Source: Bacillus nakamurai (GTDB taxonomy: Bacteria > Bacillota > Bacilli > Bacillales > Bacillaceae). Taken from it: a DNA stretch of 47,629 nt. Each line of letters starts with the position of its first letter. The stretch's first letter is position 1. The notes beneath the pieces were generated by a model. That model made no database searches. It was not told the origin of the DNA and saw nothing but the letters and a program-made list of their open reading frames with translations. The position numbers were made by a program, and so were the translations under genes. Below are positions 8,985 to 16,275 of this stretch, piece after piece. The stretch spans positions 1-47,629 of the forward strand of contig NZ_LSAZ01000030.1 of NCBI RefSeq assembly GCF_001584325.1, read 5' to 3'.

Positions 8985-10118
8985 TTATCGTTCCTCCTTG
9001 CATGGTATATACATTTTCACATCAAATCCCGTCTCTTTTCCCGAATAAAAAACAGCCTCTCCGCCCAATGCGGCGGCTCTTGTTTCAATTCCGTTCAGGC
9101 CATTTGATTTTGATATATTTTCACAGCCTGAGCCGTTATTATAAATTTGCGCCAATATCATATCCCGCTCTTTTTGAATACGAATGGAAAAATAGGAAGC
9201 ATGTCCGTGTCTCAGTCCATTTGTGATTGTTTCCTGCACAGTTTGATAGATGCAGTGTTTTATATCGGGGGCTGCCGTTTCTATTTCCTCATTCATATTA
9301 AGCTCAAAGCGTATATCATCCGTTTCTTGAAAATGACTGAATATGTCACGGAGCGCTTGCTCAAACTCACGCCCGGACAAAGGATCGTGAAGAAGCATAA
9401 CCGCCTGGCGCAGCTTGAGAATGGATTCCTTTGAAAGCTCATGCGCCTTATGAATAACCTGCTTCGCTTTTTCCGGCTTTTGGTCTGCCGCCTTGCCCGC
9501 AAATTCCAAATTCAGCCTCAGCGCGACAAGATAATGGCCGAGCGAATCATGCAATTCCTGTGCAATTCTCGTTCTTTCTTTGGAAATCGTCAGCTCCTCT
9601 ATCCGATCTGAATATTCCTTCAGTGTGGCATTGGCGGTTTGCAGCTCTTGATTTAACCTTTCGATTTTCGATTTTTCCTGCAAATTTCTCCGATATAAAT
9701 AAATAATCGCAAACATGATCAGATAAGGCAGCACAATATCACTGACACCCGTTCCGGCGGCATATAGACCGACAGCAAATGCGGCGGCATTCATACTTAA
9801 CGAAACAGCCGAAATCTTCTCCTTGGTGATGAGAATTTCCACTAATAAAAGCACCATGATGACCTGTGTCCCCGCACAATACACACGGTACAGCAAGAAG
9901 CCCGCCATCACATTGCTTAGAAGAAAAGATCCGTAATAAAAGACGGATTGCCTTTTCACATATACCGGCCGCAGCCAGTCATTGGCCGTTAACAAAATAG
10001 CAAGCACAGCTAAAAAAACCCCCAGCTTCCGTTGGGCCGGCGGAAGCTGAAGAATGGTATGAAAGATTGATAGTAACGCAAAACCCCTAATGACTAATTT
10101 CGTATGTGCTATGTTCAT
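8985..10118 (-). CDS. lnrJ: Histidine kinase LnrJ-like
   Basis: A 377-residue NarX-type sensor kinase. Five or six closely packed TM segments fill about residues 1-150 with almost no extracellular domain, suggesting signal reception in the membrane. A coiled stretch is followed by the HisKA_3 dimerisation box with the phospho-His in AQELHDSLGHYL (about 191-202) and an HATPase domain with IYQTVQETITNGLRHGHAS and a glycine box NGLNGIETRAAALGG. The ATG at 10118 has GAGGAG 7 nt upstream. It begins only 24 nt after the yfnB stop, so read-through transcription from yfnB is likely. Confidence 0.83.
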   Translation of the reverse strand: MNIAHTKLVIRGFALLSIFHTILQLPPAQRKLGVFLAVLAILLTANDWLRPVYVKRQSVFYYGSFLLSNVMAGFLLYRVYCAGTQVIMVLLLVEILITKEKISAVSLSMNAAAFAVGLYAAGTGVSDIVLPYLIMFAIIYLYRRNLQEKSKIERLNQELQTANATLKEYSDRIEELTISKERTRIAQELHDSLGHYLVALRLNLEFAGKAADQKPEKAKQVIHKAHELSKESILKLRQAVMLLHDPLSGREFEQALRDIFSHFQETDDIRFELNMNEEIETAAPDIKHCIYQTVQETITNGLRHGHASYFSIRIQKERDMILAQIYNNGSGCENISKSNGLNGIETRAAALGGEAVFYSGKETGFDVKMYIPCKEER

Positions 10119-10142
10119 CGGATGCTCCTCAGCCTGCAAGAT

Positions 10143-10853
10143 TTATGTGAGAGCGGAAAGCTTTCTTTTCACATGCAGCAGATCATACAGCTCATCAAGC
10201 GAATGAATTTCACACGTCGGAACGACCCCAGACTCATTTGCTTTCTTCGCGGGGTTAAACCAGCATGTATCAAGCCCGGCCATCTGTCCGCCCTTCATAT
10301 CCGCGCTCAGGGAATCTCCGATAATGAGCGTTTGCTCGGCGGAAAAGTCAGGAATTCTGGCAAAGACATAATCAAAATATTCCTTCATCGGTTTTTGAAA
10401 CCCCGTATCCTCAGATACAAAAATGTCTTTAAAAAACGGATACAGCCCCGAGTCGCGCAAACGCTTATATTGTGATCTGGATACACCGTTGGTCACGATA
10501 TACAAATCATATTCAGGGTGCAGGCTTTCGATCAGCTCATAAGCGCCATCAATGAGCTGATGCCCTTCTTCTAAGTATTGGCGGTATTTCTGATTCAGCA
10601 AAACACCGTCGGCTTCATAGCCGTATTCCTTACATAATAGGGTAAATCGGGTGTTTACAACTTCATCACGAGTCATTTCTCCCTCTTCAAACGCTTTCCA
10701 TAACCCTTGATTCAGTGCTTTATACCGGGCCTCCACTTCAGCCGTCAGCTCTATCTCCGTGTCTTGAAATAATTTTTGAAGAGCGTCGTTTTCTGAAGCG
10801 GTGAAATCCAGCAGTGTATTGTCTATATCAAATAATAACGTTTGGTAATTTTT
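10143..10853 (-). CDS. yfnB: HAD phosphatase YfnB (YjjG-type)
   Basis: A 236-residue haloacid-dehalogenase-superfamily hydrolase. Motif I is LLFDIDNTLLDF (nucleophile Asp about residue 9; the usual second Asp of DxD is present), motif II is YIVTNGVS, motif III the Lys of FQKPMKEYF, and motif IV IIGDSLSADMKGG. The long helical cap and length match YfnB of B. subtilis and the YjjG house-cleaning pyrimidine nucleotidases. The start MKNYQT at 10853 was chosen on family length and the alignment of motif I; a longer frame to 10898 adds a hydrophilic stretch of 15 residues. Exact substrate unknown. Confidence 0.8.
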   Translation of the reverse strand, partial: KNYQTLLFDIDNTLLDFTASENDALQKLFQDTEIELTAEVEARYKALNQGLWKAFEEGEMTRDEVVNTRFTLLCKEYGYEADGVLLNQKYRQYLEEGHQLIDGAYELIESLHPEYDLYIVTNGVSRSQYKRLRDSGLYPFFKDIFVSEDTGFQKPMKEYFDYVFARIPDFSAEQTLIIGDSLSADMKGGQMAGLDTCWFNPAKKANESGVVPTCEIHSLDELYDLLHVKRKLSALT

Positions 10854-10978
10854 CATAGATGGTTCCCCCGGTTCTGCTTTTTTTATCCAGTATACCACTG
10901 GGGAACACGCCGATAAAGATAACCGCCGGAAACTGTTTTAACCGGACAGCAAGAGTCGTGAAATGAGAGGAAGCGGGC

Positions 10979-11111
10979 GTGATCGAATTGTTTTAAAATC
11001 AGCGGTGAAGGCTGTTATCTGCTGAAATGCAAATTTCCGCCGAACGAAGACCTGGACCGATCCCTTACCGAATGGACCATTTTTCCAATTGTGAATTATC
11101 GATTGTCATGA
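10979..11111 (+). pseudogene. Remnant of an Lrp/AsnC-family regulator (C-terminal end)
   Basis: Between yfnB and ybxG the plus strand codes VIE, then, after a one-base shift near 10989, CFKISGEGCYLLKCKFPPNE and on to a TGA at 11109-11111. The phrase 'V-ECFKISGEGCYLLKC' is the characteristic beta-strand core of the Lrp/AsnC ligand-binding (RAM) domain. The DNA-binding half is missing and the frame is broken, so this is a dead fragment of about 45 codons. The rest of the stretch 10854-10978 shows nothing I can support. Confidence 0.6.
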
Positions 11112-11117
11112 ACTAAA

Positions 11118-11147
11118 AAAGACACCTCCAATTTAGGAAGTGTCTTT
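11118..11147 (-). terminator. Terminator of ybxG
   Basis: AAAGACACcTCC pairs with GGAaGTGTCTTT around a 6-nt loop, followed on the minus strand by TTTT. It begins six bases past the ybxG stop codon. Confidence 0.8.
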
Positions 11148-11152
11148 CTGAC

Positions 11153-12538
11153 TCACACAGCGTCTTCTATTTTCGTATCATCATCGGCAACCCGCTTGCC
11201 AATGCCGAAAGCAAAGTAGCTGACGGCCACAATCACTAAGAAAATCACCCCGACAATCAGCGATACCCTCGTGTCATCGTTAAACCACATACCGACTAAC
11301 ACCATCAGTAAGAAAGCAATCGTCAAGTAGTTTGTCACAGGCGCGAAAGGCATTTTAAACGGATGCTTATCAAGTTCAGCACCTTTCGCCCTTCTGAAGC
11401 CGAGATGGCTGATCAAAATGACGAACCACGGAACCATACCCGGAAGCACACTCGCACTGTACACATACACAAATACATTTGGCGGTGCAATATAGTTTAA
11501 GACAACACCGACCGCCAGCCCGATCAATACGGCGATTGTACCGTATAACGGCACACCGTTGCGGGAGACTTTCTTAAAGAATGTCGGCGCTTGACCGTTC
11601 ACGCCCAATGTATAAAGCATACGCCCCGCGCTGAAAATCCCGCTGTTGCAGCCGGACATCGCTGCCGTAATGACAACAAAGTTAATAATACCGGCCGCTG
11701 CCGTGATCCCGATTTTCGCAAATGTAGAAACGAACGGGCTTCCGAGTGAATGAAGTTCATCCCACGGATACACAGTGACGATGACAAAAATCGCACCGAT
11801 ATAGAAAATTAAAATCCGCCAGATAATGCTCTGGATTGCACTTTTTAACGTTTTTTGGGGATCTTTCGCTTCCCCGGCGGTAATCCCGATCAGTTCGACC
11901 CCTTGATAGGCCGCAATGACAAGAGATAAAGCAAAGAAAAATCCGGAAAATCCATTTGTAAAGAAGCCGCCGTGCGACCAAAGATTAGATAATCCGATCG
12001 CATGCCCCCCGTTACCGAAACCGAAGAAAATAATGCCGATTCCCGCGATAATCATCAAGATGATCGTCACGATTTTAATCATCGCGAACCAAAATTCAAA
12101 CTCACCGAATGATTTCACTGAAATTAAATTCGCCGCGCCGAGAATGGCCATGGCAATAATGCCAGGTATCCAGGCAGGCAGATCCGGAAACCAATATTTC
12201 ATATATGAACCGACGGCAATGATTTCAGACATCCCGACGATTACCCATTGAAACCAGTTACTCCACGCCGTCATATAGCCGGCTAACGGATGTATATATT
12301 TATGGCCGAATGTCGCAAACGAACCCGTACTCGGCTCCACATAAAGCATCTCGCCCATCGCACGCATGATAAAAAAGATAAAAATACCGGCAATTGCATA
12401 TGCAAGCAGGACAGACGGCCCGGTCCATTGAATCGTGCTGGATGAACCCATGAATAAACCGACACCGATCGTACCGCCCAAAGCAATCATCTGGATATGA
12501 CGCGCGCCCAAGCCCCTCTTCAACTCTTTGTTTGCCAC
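11153..12538 (-). CDS. ybxG: Amino-acid permease YbxG (threonine/branched-chain type)
   Basis: A 461-residue APC-family (AAT subfamily) permease with 12 predicted helices. The N terminus shows [20 protein letters not shown], the substrate-binding TM1 motif, and [13 protein letters not shown] TM6 ([19 protein letters not shown]). It closely matches YbxG of B. subtilis, reported as a threonine transporter with serine/branched-chain activity. Start: the GTG at 12538 follows GAGGAGGAAG by 6 nt and begins VANKELKRG; the longer frame to 12631 reads through this site and is rejected. A sigma-A promoter lies at 12686-12714, giving a leader of about 140 nt. Confidence 0.88.
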   Translation of the reverse strand: MANKELKRGLGARHIQMIALGGTIGVGLFMGSSSTIQWTGPSVLLAYAIAGIFIFFIMRAMGEMLYVEPSTGSFATFGHKYIHPLAGYMTAWSNWFQWVIVGMSEIIAVGSYMKYWFPDLPAWIPGIIAMAILGAANLISVKSFGEFEFWFAMIKIVTIILMIIAGIGIIFFGFGNGGHAIGLSNLWSHGGFFTNGFSGFFFALSLVIAAYQGVELIGITAGEAKDPQKTLKSAIQSIIWRILIFYIGAIFVIVTVYPWDELHSLGSPFVSTFAKIGITAAAGIINFVVITAAMSGCNSGIFSAGRMLYTLGVNGQAPTFFKKVSRNGVPLYGTIAVLIGLAVGVVLNYIAPPNVFVYVYSASVLPGMVPWFVILISHLGFRRAKGAELDKHPFKMPFAPVTNYLTIAFLLMVLVGMWFNDDTRVSLIVGVIFLVIVAVSYFAFGIGKRVADDDTKIEDAV

Positions 12539-12685
12539 TTCGCTTCCTCCTCTTAACAGCTCTATATATTTGAAATAATGAAGCAGAAGGTGCACCTGTT
12601 TTGAACCTAACTCGATCTTCATTTCTCGCAATATTAGAAATTTTCTATTTTTCTATTGTTATAACATCTCCAATTTCCTTATCCC

Positions 12686-12714
12686 ATCATAATAAATTTC
12701 TGTGGAAAATACAA
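12686..12714 (-). promoter_or_regulatory. Sigma-A promoter of ybxG
   Basis: On the minus strand TTGTAT, 17 nt, TATGAT. This places the transcript start about 140 nt before the GTG. Confidence 0.55.
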
Positions 12715-12762
12715 TTGTTTTTTTCAGGTAAACACCTTTTGATCTAAACTGACAAAATAAAA

Positions 12763-12776
12763 TTAAAGCGCTTTCA
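12763..12776 (-). promoter_or_regulatory. Catabolite-responsive (cre)-like site upstream of ybxG
   Basis: TGAAAGCGCTTTAA fits the Bacillus CcpA consensus TGWAANCGNTNWCA except near its last two bases. It lies about 50 bp upstream of the ybxG -35 box, a position more usual for activation than for roadblock. Sequence match only. Confidence 0.35.
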
Positions 12777-12998
12777 TTTTATTAAATTATGAATATTAAG
12801 ATAATAAAATGCCGTAAACAGCCGAGAAAAATCATTTCCCCGGCTTTAGGCCGCCCGCCCCCCATTCTATATAAATTTGCCTTACATCACATAAGCATGT
12901 TCGAGCCAACGCAAAAACTGAAAACTCTTCTTTCTTCCATTCTCCCTCGGATACACTATAATCCTGCTTATATGGAAAAAATGGCGGATTCATTTTCG

Positions 12999-13430
12999 TT
13001 AATCGATAAATGCCTCATTCAGCCGGATCAGCAGCTTGCCGAACAGTTCTTTTTCATCACCTGACCAATCGTCAAGCATACGATGATAACGTTGAAGACG
13101 CATCTGCTTATCGGCTTTTAATCGCTGCTTGCCGAGCTTTGTAATTGTAAACAGGCTGACCCGCCCGTCAGAAGGATCAGAAAAACGATAGATCAGCTCT
13201 TTCGCCTCCAAGGCCGCGGCCTGCCTCGAAAGCGTGGAAATATCCAGCTTAAAGGAGTCGGCCAATTCCTTGACACGCGCCGGCCCAAACTCATCTAACT
13301 GCCTTAATAACAGATAAGCCGGTCTCTCCAGATTCCCGATTTTACGGTCAGAGTTATCGAGATAAACAGCCCGCCGGATAAAGGTGGTGAGCTCATATTC
13401 AATCAATTCAATCGGATCTTGTTTTGGCAA
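12999..13430 (-). CDS. yxaD: MarR-family regulator (YxaD-like)
   Basis: A 143-residue MarR-type repressor. The winged helix spans about residues 30-110: LLLRQLDEFGPARVKELADSF, recognition helix LDISTLSRQAAALEAKELI, and a wing with SDPSDGRVSLFTITKLG. Long flanking helices provide dimerisation. The TTG at 13430 was chosen: AAGGAG lies 8 nt upstream and MPKQDPIELIEYEL starts the family; the frame to 13529 runs through the operators. It resembles YxaD of B. subtilis, next to yxaC/yxaK there too. Two palindromes in the intergenic space to yxaK are probably its sites, implying autorepression and control of the neighbouring pair. Confidence 0.75.
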   Translation of the reverse strand: MPKQDPIELIEYELTTFIRRAVYLDNSDRKIGNLERPAYLLLRQLDEFGPARVKELADSFKLDISTLSRQAAALEAKELIYRFSDPSDGRVSLFTITKLGKQRLKADKQMRLQRYHRMLDDWSGDEKELFGKLLIRLNEAFID

Positions 13431-13468
13431 ATGGAATCGCTCCTTACAATTGACAACAGCATCATTAG

Positions 13469-13481
13469 TTGTATAATACAA
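13469..13481. promoter_or_regulatory. Palindromic operator 1, yxaD promoter region
   Basis: TTGTATAATACAA, a perfect inverted repeat around one central base, 39 bp upstream of the yxaD start. Its half-site TTGTA recurs in the larger palindrome at 13527-13553, as expected for two sites of one dimeric repressor. Confidence 0.6.
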
Positions 13482-13526
13482 ACATATGCACATGTATTCT
13501 GCAAACACATAAACAGTTTTTCCGTA

Positions 13527-13553
13527 CATATATTTGTATAGTACAAATATATG
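13527..13553. promoter_or_regulatory. Palindromic operator 2, yxaD-yxaK
   Basis: A perfect 12-bp inverted repeat, CATATATTTGTA/TACAAATATATG, around TAG. It contains a -10-like TATAGT on the plus strand about 85 bp before yxaK. Sharing TTGTA-TACAA with operator 1 suggests binding by the adjacent MarR protein. Confidence 0.65.
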
Positions 13554-13626
13554 CGCAAAAAGTAAAGAAACTCACCGTGACATCAAGAAAGGGGGAAGCT
13601 GCTCTTCTCCAGAGAACAGCACCGTT

Positions 13627-14031
13627 GTGAAAGCAATACGCATTATATTACAAATTATCATTTTATACGCATTTTCCATGATGGGAGAAGCCGCCCAACA
13701 GATGTTTCATCTGCCCATTTCGGGAAGCATTATCGGCTTAATCCTCATGCTCATTTGTTTGACGGTTAAGATCATTCCTGTGAAGATCATTGAAGACGGA
13801 GCGGGGTTTTTGCTCTCGTTTCTTCCATTATTATTTATACCGGCCATGGCGGGCGTGATGAATTATCCGTCACTGTTTTCCTCAAGCGGAGCCGCTCTGT
13901 TTTTGATTGTCGTGCTGAGCACCATCGTCACGATGAGCGCTGCGGGATACGCCAGCCAGCTGTTAGAACATAAAGCCAATCAGAGAAAGGAGAAAAAGAA
14001 GTGCAGCAAGCATGCATCGCAATCATTATAA
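13627..14031 (+). CDS. yxaK: CidA/LrgA-family membrane protein (YxaK-like)
   Basis: A 134-residue holin-like protein with four predicted TM helices (about 5-25, 32-50, 62-85, 90-112) and a Lys-rich C-terminal tail. The signature FHLPISGSIIGLILMLICL is typical of CidA/LrgA proteins. In Staphylococcus these affect autolysis; in B. subtilis related pairs are linked to pyruvate uptake or cell-death-like phenotypes. The start is uncertain: the GTG at 13627 gives the family length, but the nearest strong ribosome site (GGGGGA) is about 30 nt upstream. It overlaps yxaC by 31 nt. Confidence 0.7.
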   Translation: MKAIRIILQIIILYAFSMMGEAAQQMFHLPISGSIIGLILMLICLTVKIIPVKIIEDGAGFLLSFLPLLFIPAMAGVMNYPSLFSSSGAALFLIVVLSTIVTMSAAGYASQLLEHKANQRKEKKKCSKHASQSL

Positions 14032-14693
14032 TTTTATTAACGGCTGCCGCTTATCTGGCCATGGTGAAATTATATGTGCGCTTTTCATACCCATTTTTCA
14101 TACCCGTACTGACAACGACGATTCTGATTATCGTGCTGCTGCTCGCCTTTCACATTCCTTATAAAGACTATATGATCGGCGGGAAATGGATTAATTCACT
14201 GCTCGGCCCCGCTGTCGTGGCTTTAGCTTATCCGCTTTATAAGCAGCGCCGCATCTTGATTCAATACAGCCTCCCGATCATCGGAGGCGTATTGGCGGGT
14301 TTATTTTCAGGAATGATCAGCGGCCTGTTATTTGCCGAGCTGTTTGGCATCAACCGGAATCTGATTGTATCTATCATTCCAAAATCAATCACAACCCCTG
14401 TCGCCATTCAAATCGCCACCGGACTCGGCGGCGTTCCATCAATGACAGTGGTGTTTGTCATGATCGCAGGGTTTTCAGGCGTCATTCTCGGACCGCTGCT
14501 TCTCAAATGGATTCGCATTCGCAGTTCACTTGGAAAAGGAATTGCATTCGGCAGCGCCTCGCATGCGCTCGGCACTTCAAAAGCAATGGAATACGGGGAA
14601 TTAACGGTCTCCATGAGTTCCGTTTCCATGACACTCTGTGCCGTGCTCGGCTCTGTATTCGGACCCATTGTGGCGTGGATGTTCCAGATTTAA
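14001..14693 (+). CDS. yxaC: CidB/LrgB-family membrane protein (YxaC-like)
   Basis: A 230-residue membrane protein with seven or more helices. The conserved LrgB core is evident: AELFGINRNLIVSIIPKSIT, TTPVAIQIATGLGG, and the C-terminal SHALGTSKAMEYGE motif. It is the partner of the CidA-like protein upstream, with the GTG start at 14001 preceded by AAAGGAG at 9 nt and lying within the end of that gene. A terminator follows 7 nt after the stop. Matches YxaC of B. subtilis in length; function as a transport or lysis-control pair is inferred from the family. Confidence 0.78.
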   Translation: MQQACIAIIIILLTAAAYLAMVKLYVRFSYPFFIPVLTTTILIIVLLLAFHIPYKDYMIGGKWINSLLGPAVVALAYPLYKQRRILIQYSLPIIGGVLAGLFSGMISGLLFAELFGINRNLIVSIIPKSITTPVAIQIATGLGGVPSMTVVFVMIAGFSGVILGPLLLKWIRIRSSLGKGIAFGSASHALGTSKAMEYGELTVSMSSVSMTLCAVLGSVFGPIVAWMFQI

Positions 14694-14700
14694 CGGCAGA

Positions 14701-14730
14701 AAAGCTGACGGACTATCGTCAGCTTTTTTA
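14701..14730 (+). terminator. Terminator of yxaK-yxaC
   Basis: AAAGCTGACG/CGTCAGCTTT with a 6-nt loop and T run. The stem is shared with the terminator at 15670-15700. Confidence 0.85.
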
Positions 14731-14810
14731 TATGCTGTCACAACCATTTCCATTAACATGTTTTAATTGTAAGAATAATGGTAAAGCAGAGGGAAAGGGA
14801 GGGATTCATA

Positions 14811-15654
14811 ATGGATAAAGCAATTCCGGAAAAGAAACTTCATGACGGTACAAGCATTCCTGCGATCGGCTTCGGTACATACACGCTTAACGGGAATGAA
14901 GGCGTTCATGCCATTAACAGCGCCATTGATGTCGGCTATCGCTTGATTGACACTGCTTATAACTACGAGAATGAGGGAACTGTCGGAGAAGCCATTCGCC
15001 GCAGCTCGGTTCCAAGAGAACAGTTATACATTACATCCAAAACTTCCCGGACGCTACCATGAATATGACAAAGCGGTAAAAGCCATTCAAGAATCTTTAT
15101 ACCGGGCGAATTTAGATTACTTTGACTTGTATCTTGTTCATTGGCCGAACCCGAAACAAGGCCGCTACAGAGAAGCCTGGCAAGCACTGATTGACGCTAA
15201 AAAATGGGGTCTGATTCGTTCCATCGGCGTTTGCAACTTCCTGCCTGAGCATATTGAACGGCTCGAACGTGAAACCGGCGTAAAGCCAGGCATTAACCAA
15301 ATTGAATTACATCCCGCTTTTAATCAGCAGCAGCAGCGTCAATGGCATGAGGAACAGGGCATCGTGACAGAATCATGGAGCCCGTTATCCCGCGCCGGTG
15401 AAGTATTGAACGATCAAAAACTCGGACAGATTGCGGACAAATACGGCAAAACCATTTCTCAAGTCATTTTACGCTGGCATATCCAGCTGGGCGCCATCCC
15501 TATTCCAAAATCAGCATCGCCCGAACGCCAGCTTGAAAACATCTCCGTTTTTGATTTCTCCCTTGATGAAAACGACATGAAGATCATCGATTCGCTTACC
15601 CGCCCGGACGGACGCATAAACGGCCAAGACCCGGCGGAGTATGAGGAATTTTAA
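14811..15654 (+). pseudogene. Aldo/keto reductase, frameshifted
   Basis: The first part (from ATG 14811, with AGGGAGG upstream) codes an AKR barrel start: IPAIGFGTYTLNG, catalytic Asp/Tyr in DTAYNYENE, and the catalytic Lys in YITSK. At the run AAAA (15039-15042) the frame shifts; the downstream frame continues exactly with LPGRYHEYDKAVKAI, the catalytic His in YLVHWPNP, and the NADP-binding IPIPKSASPERQ to 15654. Removing one A restores a protein of about 280 residues like YtbE/YvgN-type reductases. All catalytic residues remain, so this is a recent single-base lesion or a sequencing error. Confidence 0.82.
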
Positions 15655-15669
15655 GAAGACGTATAAAGA

Positions 15670-15700
15670 AAAGCTGACGAAATCCATTCGTCAGCTTTTT
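15670..15700 (+). terminator. Terminator of the aldo/keto reductase gene
   Basis: AAAGCTGACGAA/TTCGTCAGCTTT with a 5-nt loop followed by TTTT. It follows the stop by about 15 nt and shares its 10-bp stem with the terminator before the gene. Confidence 0.85.
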
Positions 15701-15704
15701 AATT

Positions 15705-16049
15705 TTATATACGCACGCCCAGCTGCCGTTTCCATTCAGAAAGCCAGTCCGTATCCCCTGATCCGTATTGCTTGCTTTGGCCGACGTCACGCAGAGATCC
15801 GTCACTATAATCAATTGACAGCACCAAATCAGGAATGGCATCATACCCCGTTCTCGCCAGCTTCGTGAGCCTCTGTCCGTAATGGGCGGCTGCTTCTGCT
15901 GCCGTATGTTTCAACAAAGGATCTTGCTGCAGCGCTTCTTTATAGACGTCTAAAAGGTCGCAGCCGTCTTCTGTGACTTACTTTCCGTCCATGATCTGCA
16001 AGTCTTTCAGATGATAGCCGGTCACTTCATACATTTCCCGAACGACTTG
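15705..16049 (-). pseudogene. Decayed gene, C-terminal part, unrecognised
   Basis: The minus strand reads QVVREMYEVTGYHLKDLQ, IMDGK, an in-frame TAA at 15977-15979, then VTEDGCDLLDVYKEALQQ and on to SEWKRQLGVRI before a normal TAA at 15705. The 5' end is cut off at the border with the AT-rich islet at about 16050 and no start is left. Only about 115 codons survive. I do not recognise the family; the mix of acidic helix and the phrase LSIDYSDGSLRDVG suggests a small soluble or exported Bacillus protein. It probably lost its front half when the islet arrived. Confidence 0.55.
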
Positions 16050-16052
16050 ATA

Positions 16053-16190
16053 TTAGATGTTAAAGTAAATCAAGTGAATTTGAATGCAAGTGCAGAACCG
16101 GATACGAAAAAAACAATACTATCTTGCGTTACATGTAAATCTACTTGTACTTGTAACTGTACGTTTAATTGTACTATGCTAATCTGCTAA
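16053..16190 (+). pseudogene. Lanthipeptide precursor remnant (class I-like), 5' truncated
   Basis: An open frame of 45 codons ends at TAA 16188-16190. The leader part is LDVKVNQVNLNASAEPDTKK, resembling class I lantibiotic leaders whose FNLD box precedes D-V-K-V. The core-like part TILSCVTCKSTCTCNCTFNC plus TMLIC has 7 Cys and 8 Ser/Thr in 25 residues, the expected substrate pattern for lanthionine rings. No ATG remains: upstream sequence belongs to the decayed gene on the other strand, and the TTG at 16047 has no ribosome site. A hairpin and a LanP-type protease follow, the usual A-P order of Pep5/epicidin-type loci. Core sequence not recognised. Confidence 0.6.
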
Positions 16191-16211
16191 TCTAAATTGA
16201 AGAAACACAAT

Positions 16212-16246
16212 AATCCCTAGTTTTCCTTATTAGGGAACTAGGGATT
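16212..16246 (+). terminator. Hairpin between precursor remnant and protease
   Basis: An 11-bp perfect stem AATCCCTAGTT/AACTAGGGATT around a 13-nt loop, 22 nt after the precursor stop, with only short T stretches after it. Such leaky hairpins are common after lantibiotic structural genes, giving more precursor than downstream mRNA (family knowledge). Confidence 0.65.
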
Positions 16247-16275
16247 TAAATTATCTTGTAAAAAGGGGAATCATC

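Larger units (their letters stand above)
12539..12998. other. Intergenic stretch ybxG-yxaD
   Basis: About 460 bp without a convincing gene. It contains the ybxG leader with a palindrome TAGAAAaTTTCTA near 12639-12651, the ybxG promoter, a catabolite-repression-like site, and a weak GC hairpin near 12819-12847 that could end yxaD transcription. The plus-strand frame at 12789-13064 has no ribosome site and runs into yxaD antisense, so I do not call it. Confidence 0.5.

Noticed and set aside
12539..12680. T-box or amino-acid riboswitch in the ybxG leader
   Set aside because: The leader has a small palindrome but no T-box sequence (TGGNACCGCG) and no terminator before the gene.
12789..13064. Plus-strand frame of 91 codons
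   Set aside because: No ribosome site, and it enters yxaD antisense; composition is not protein-like.
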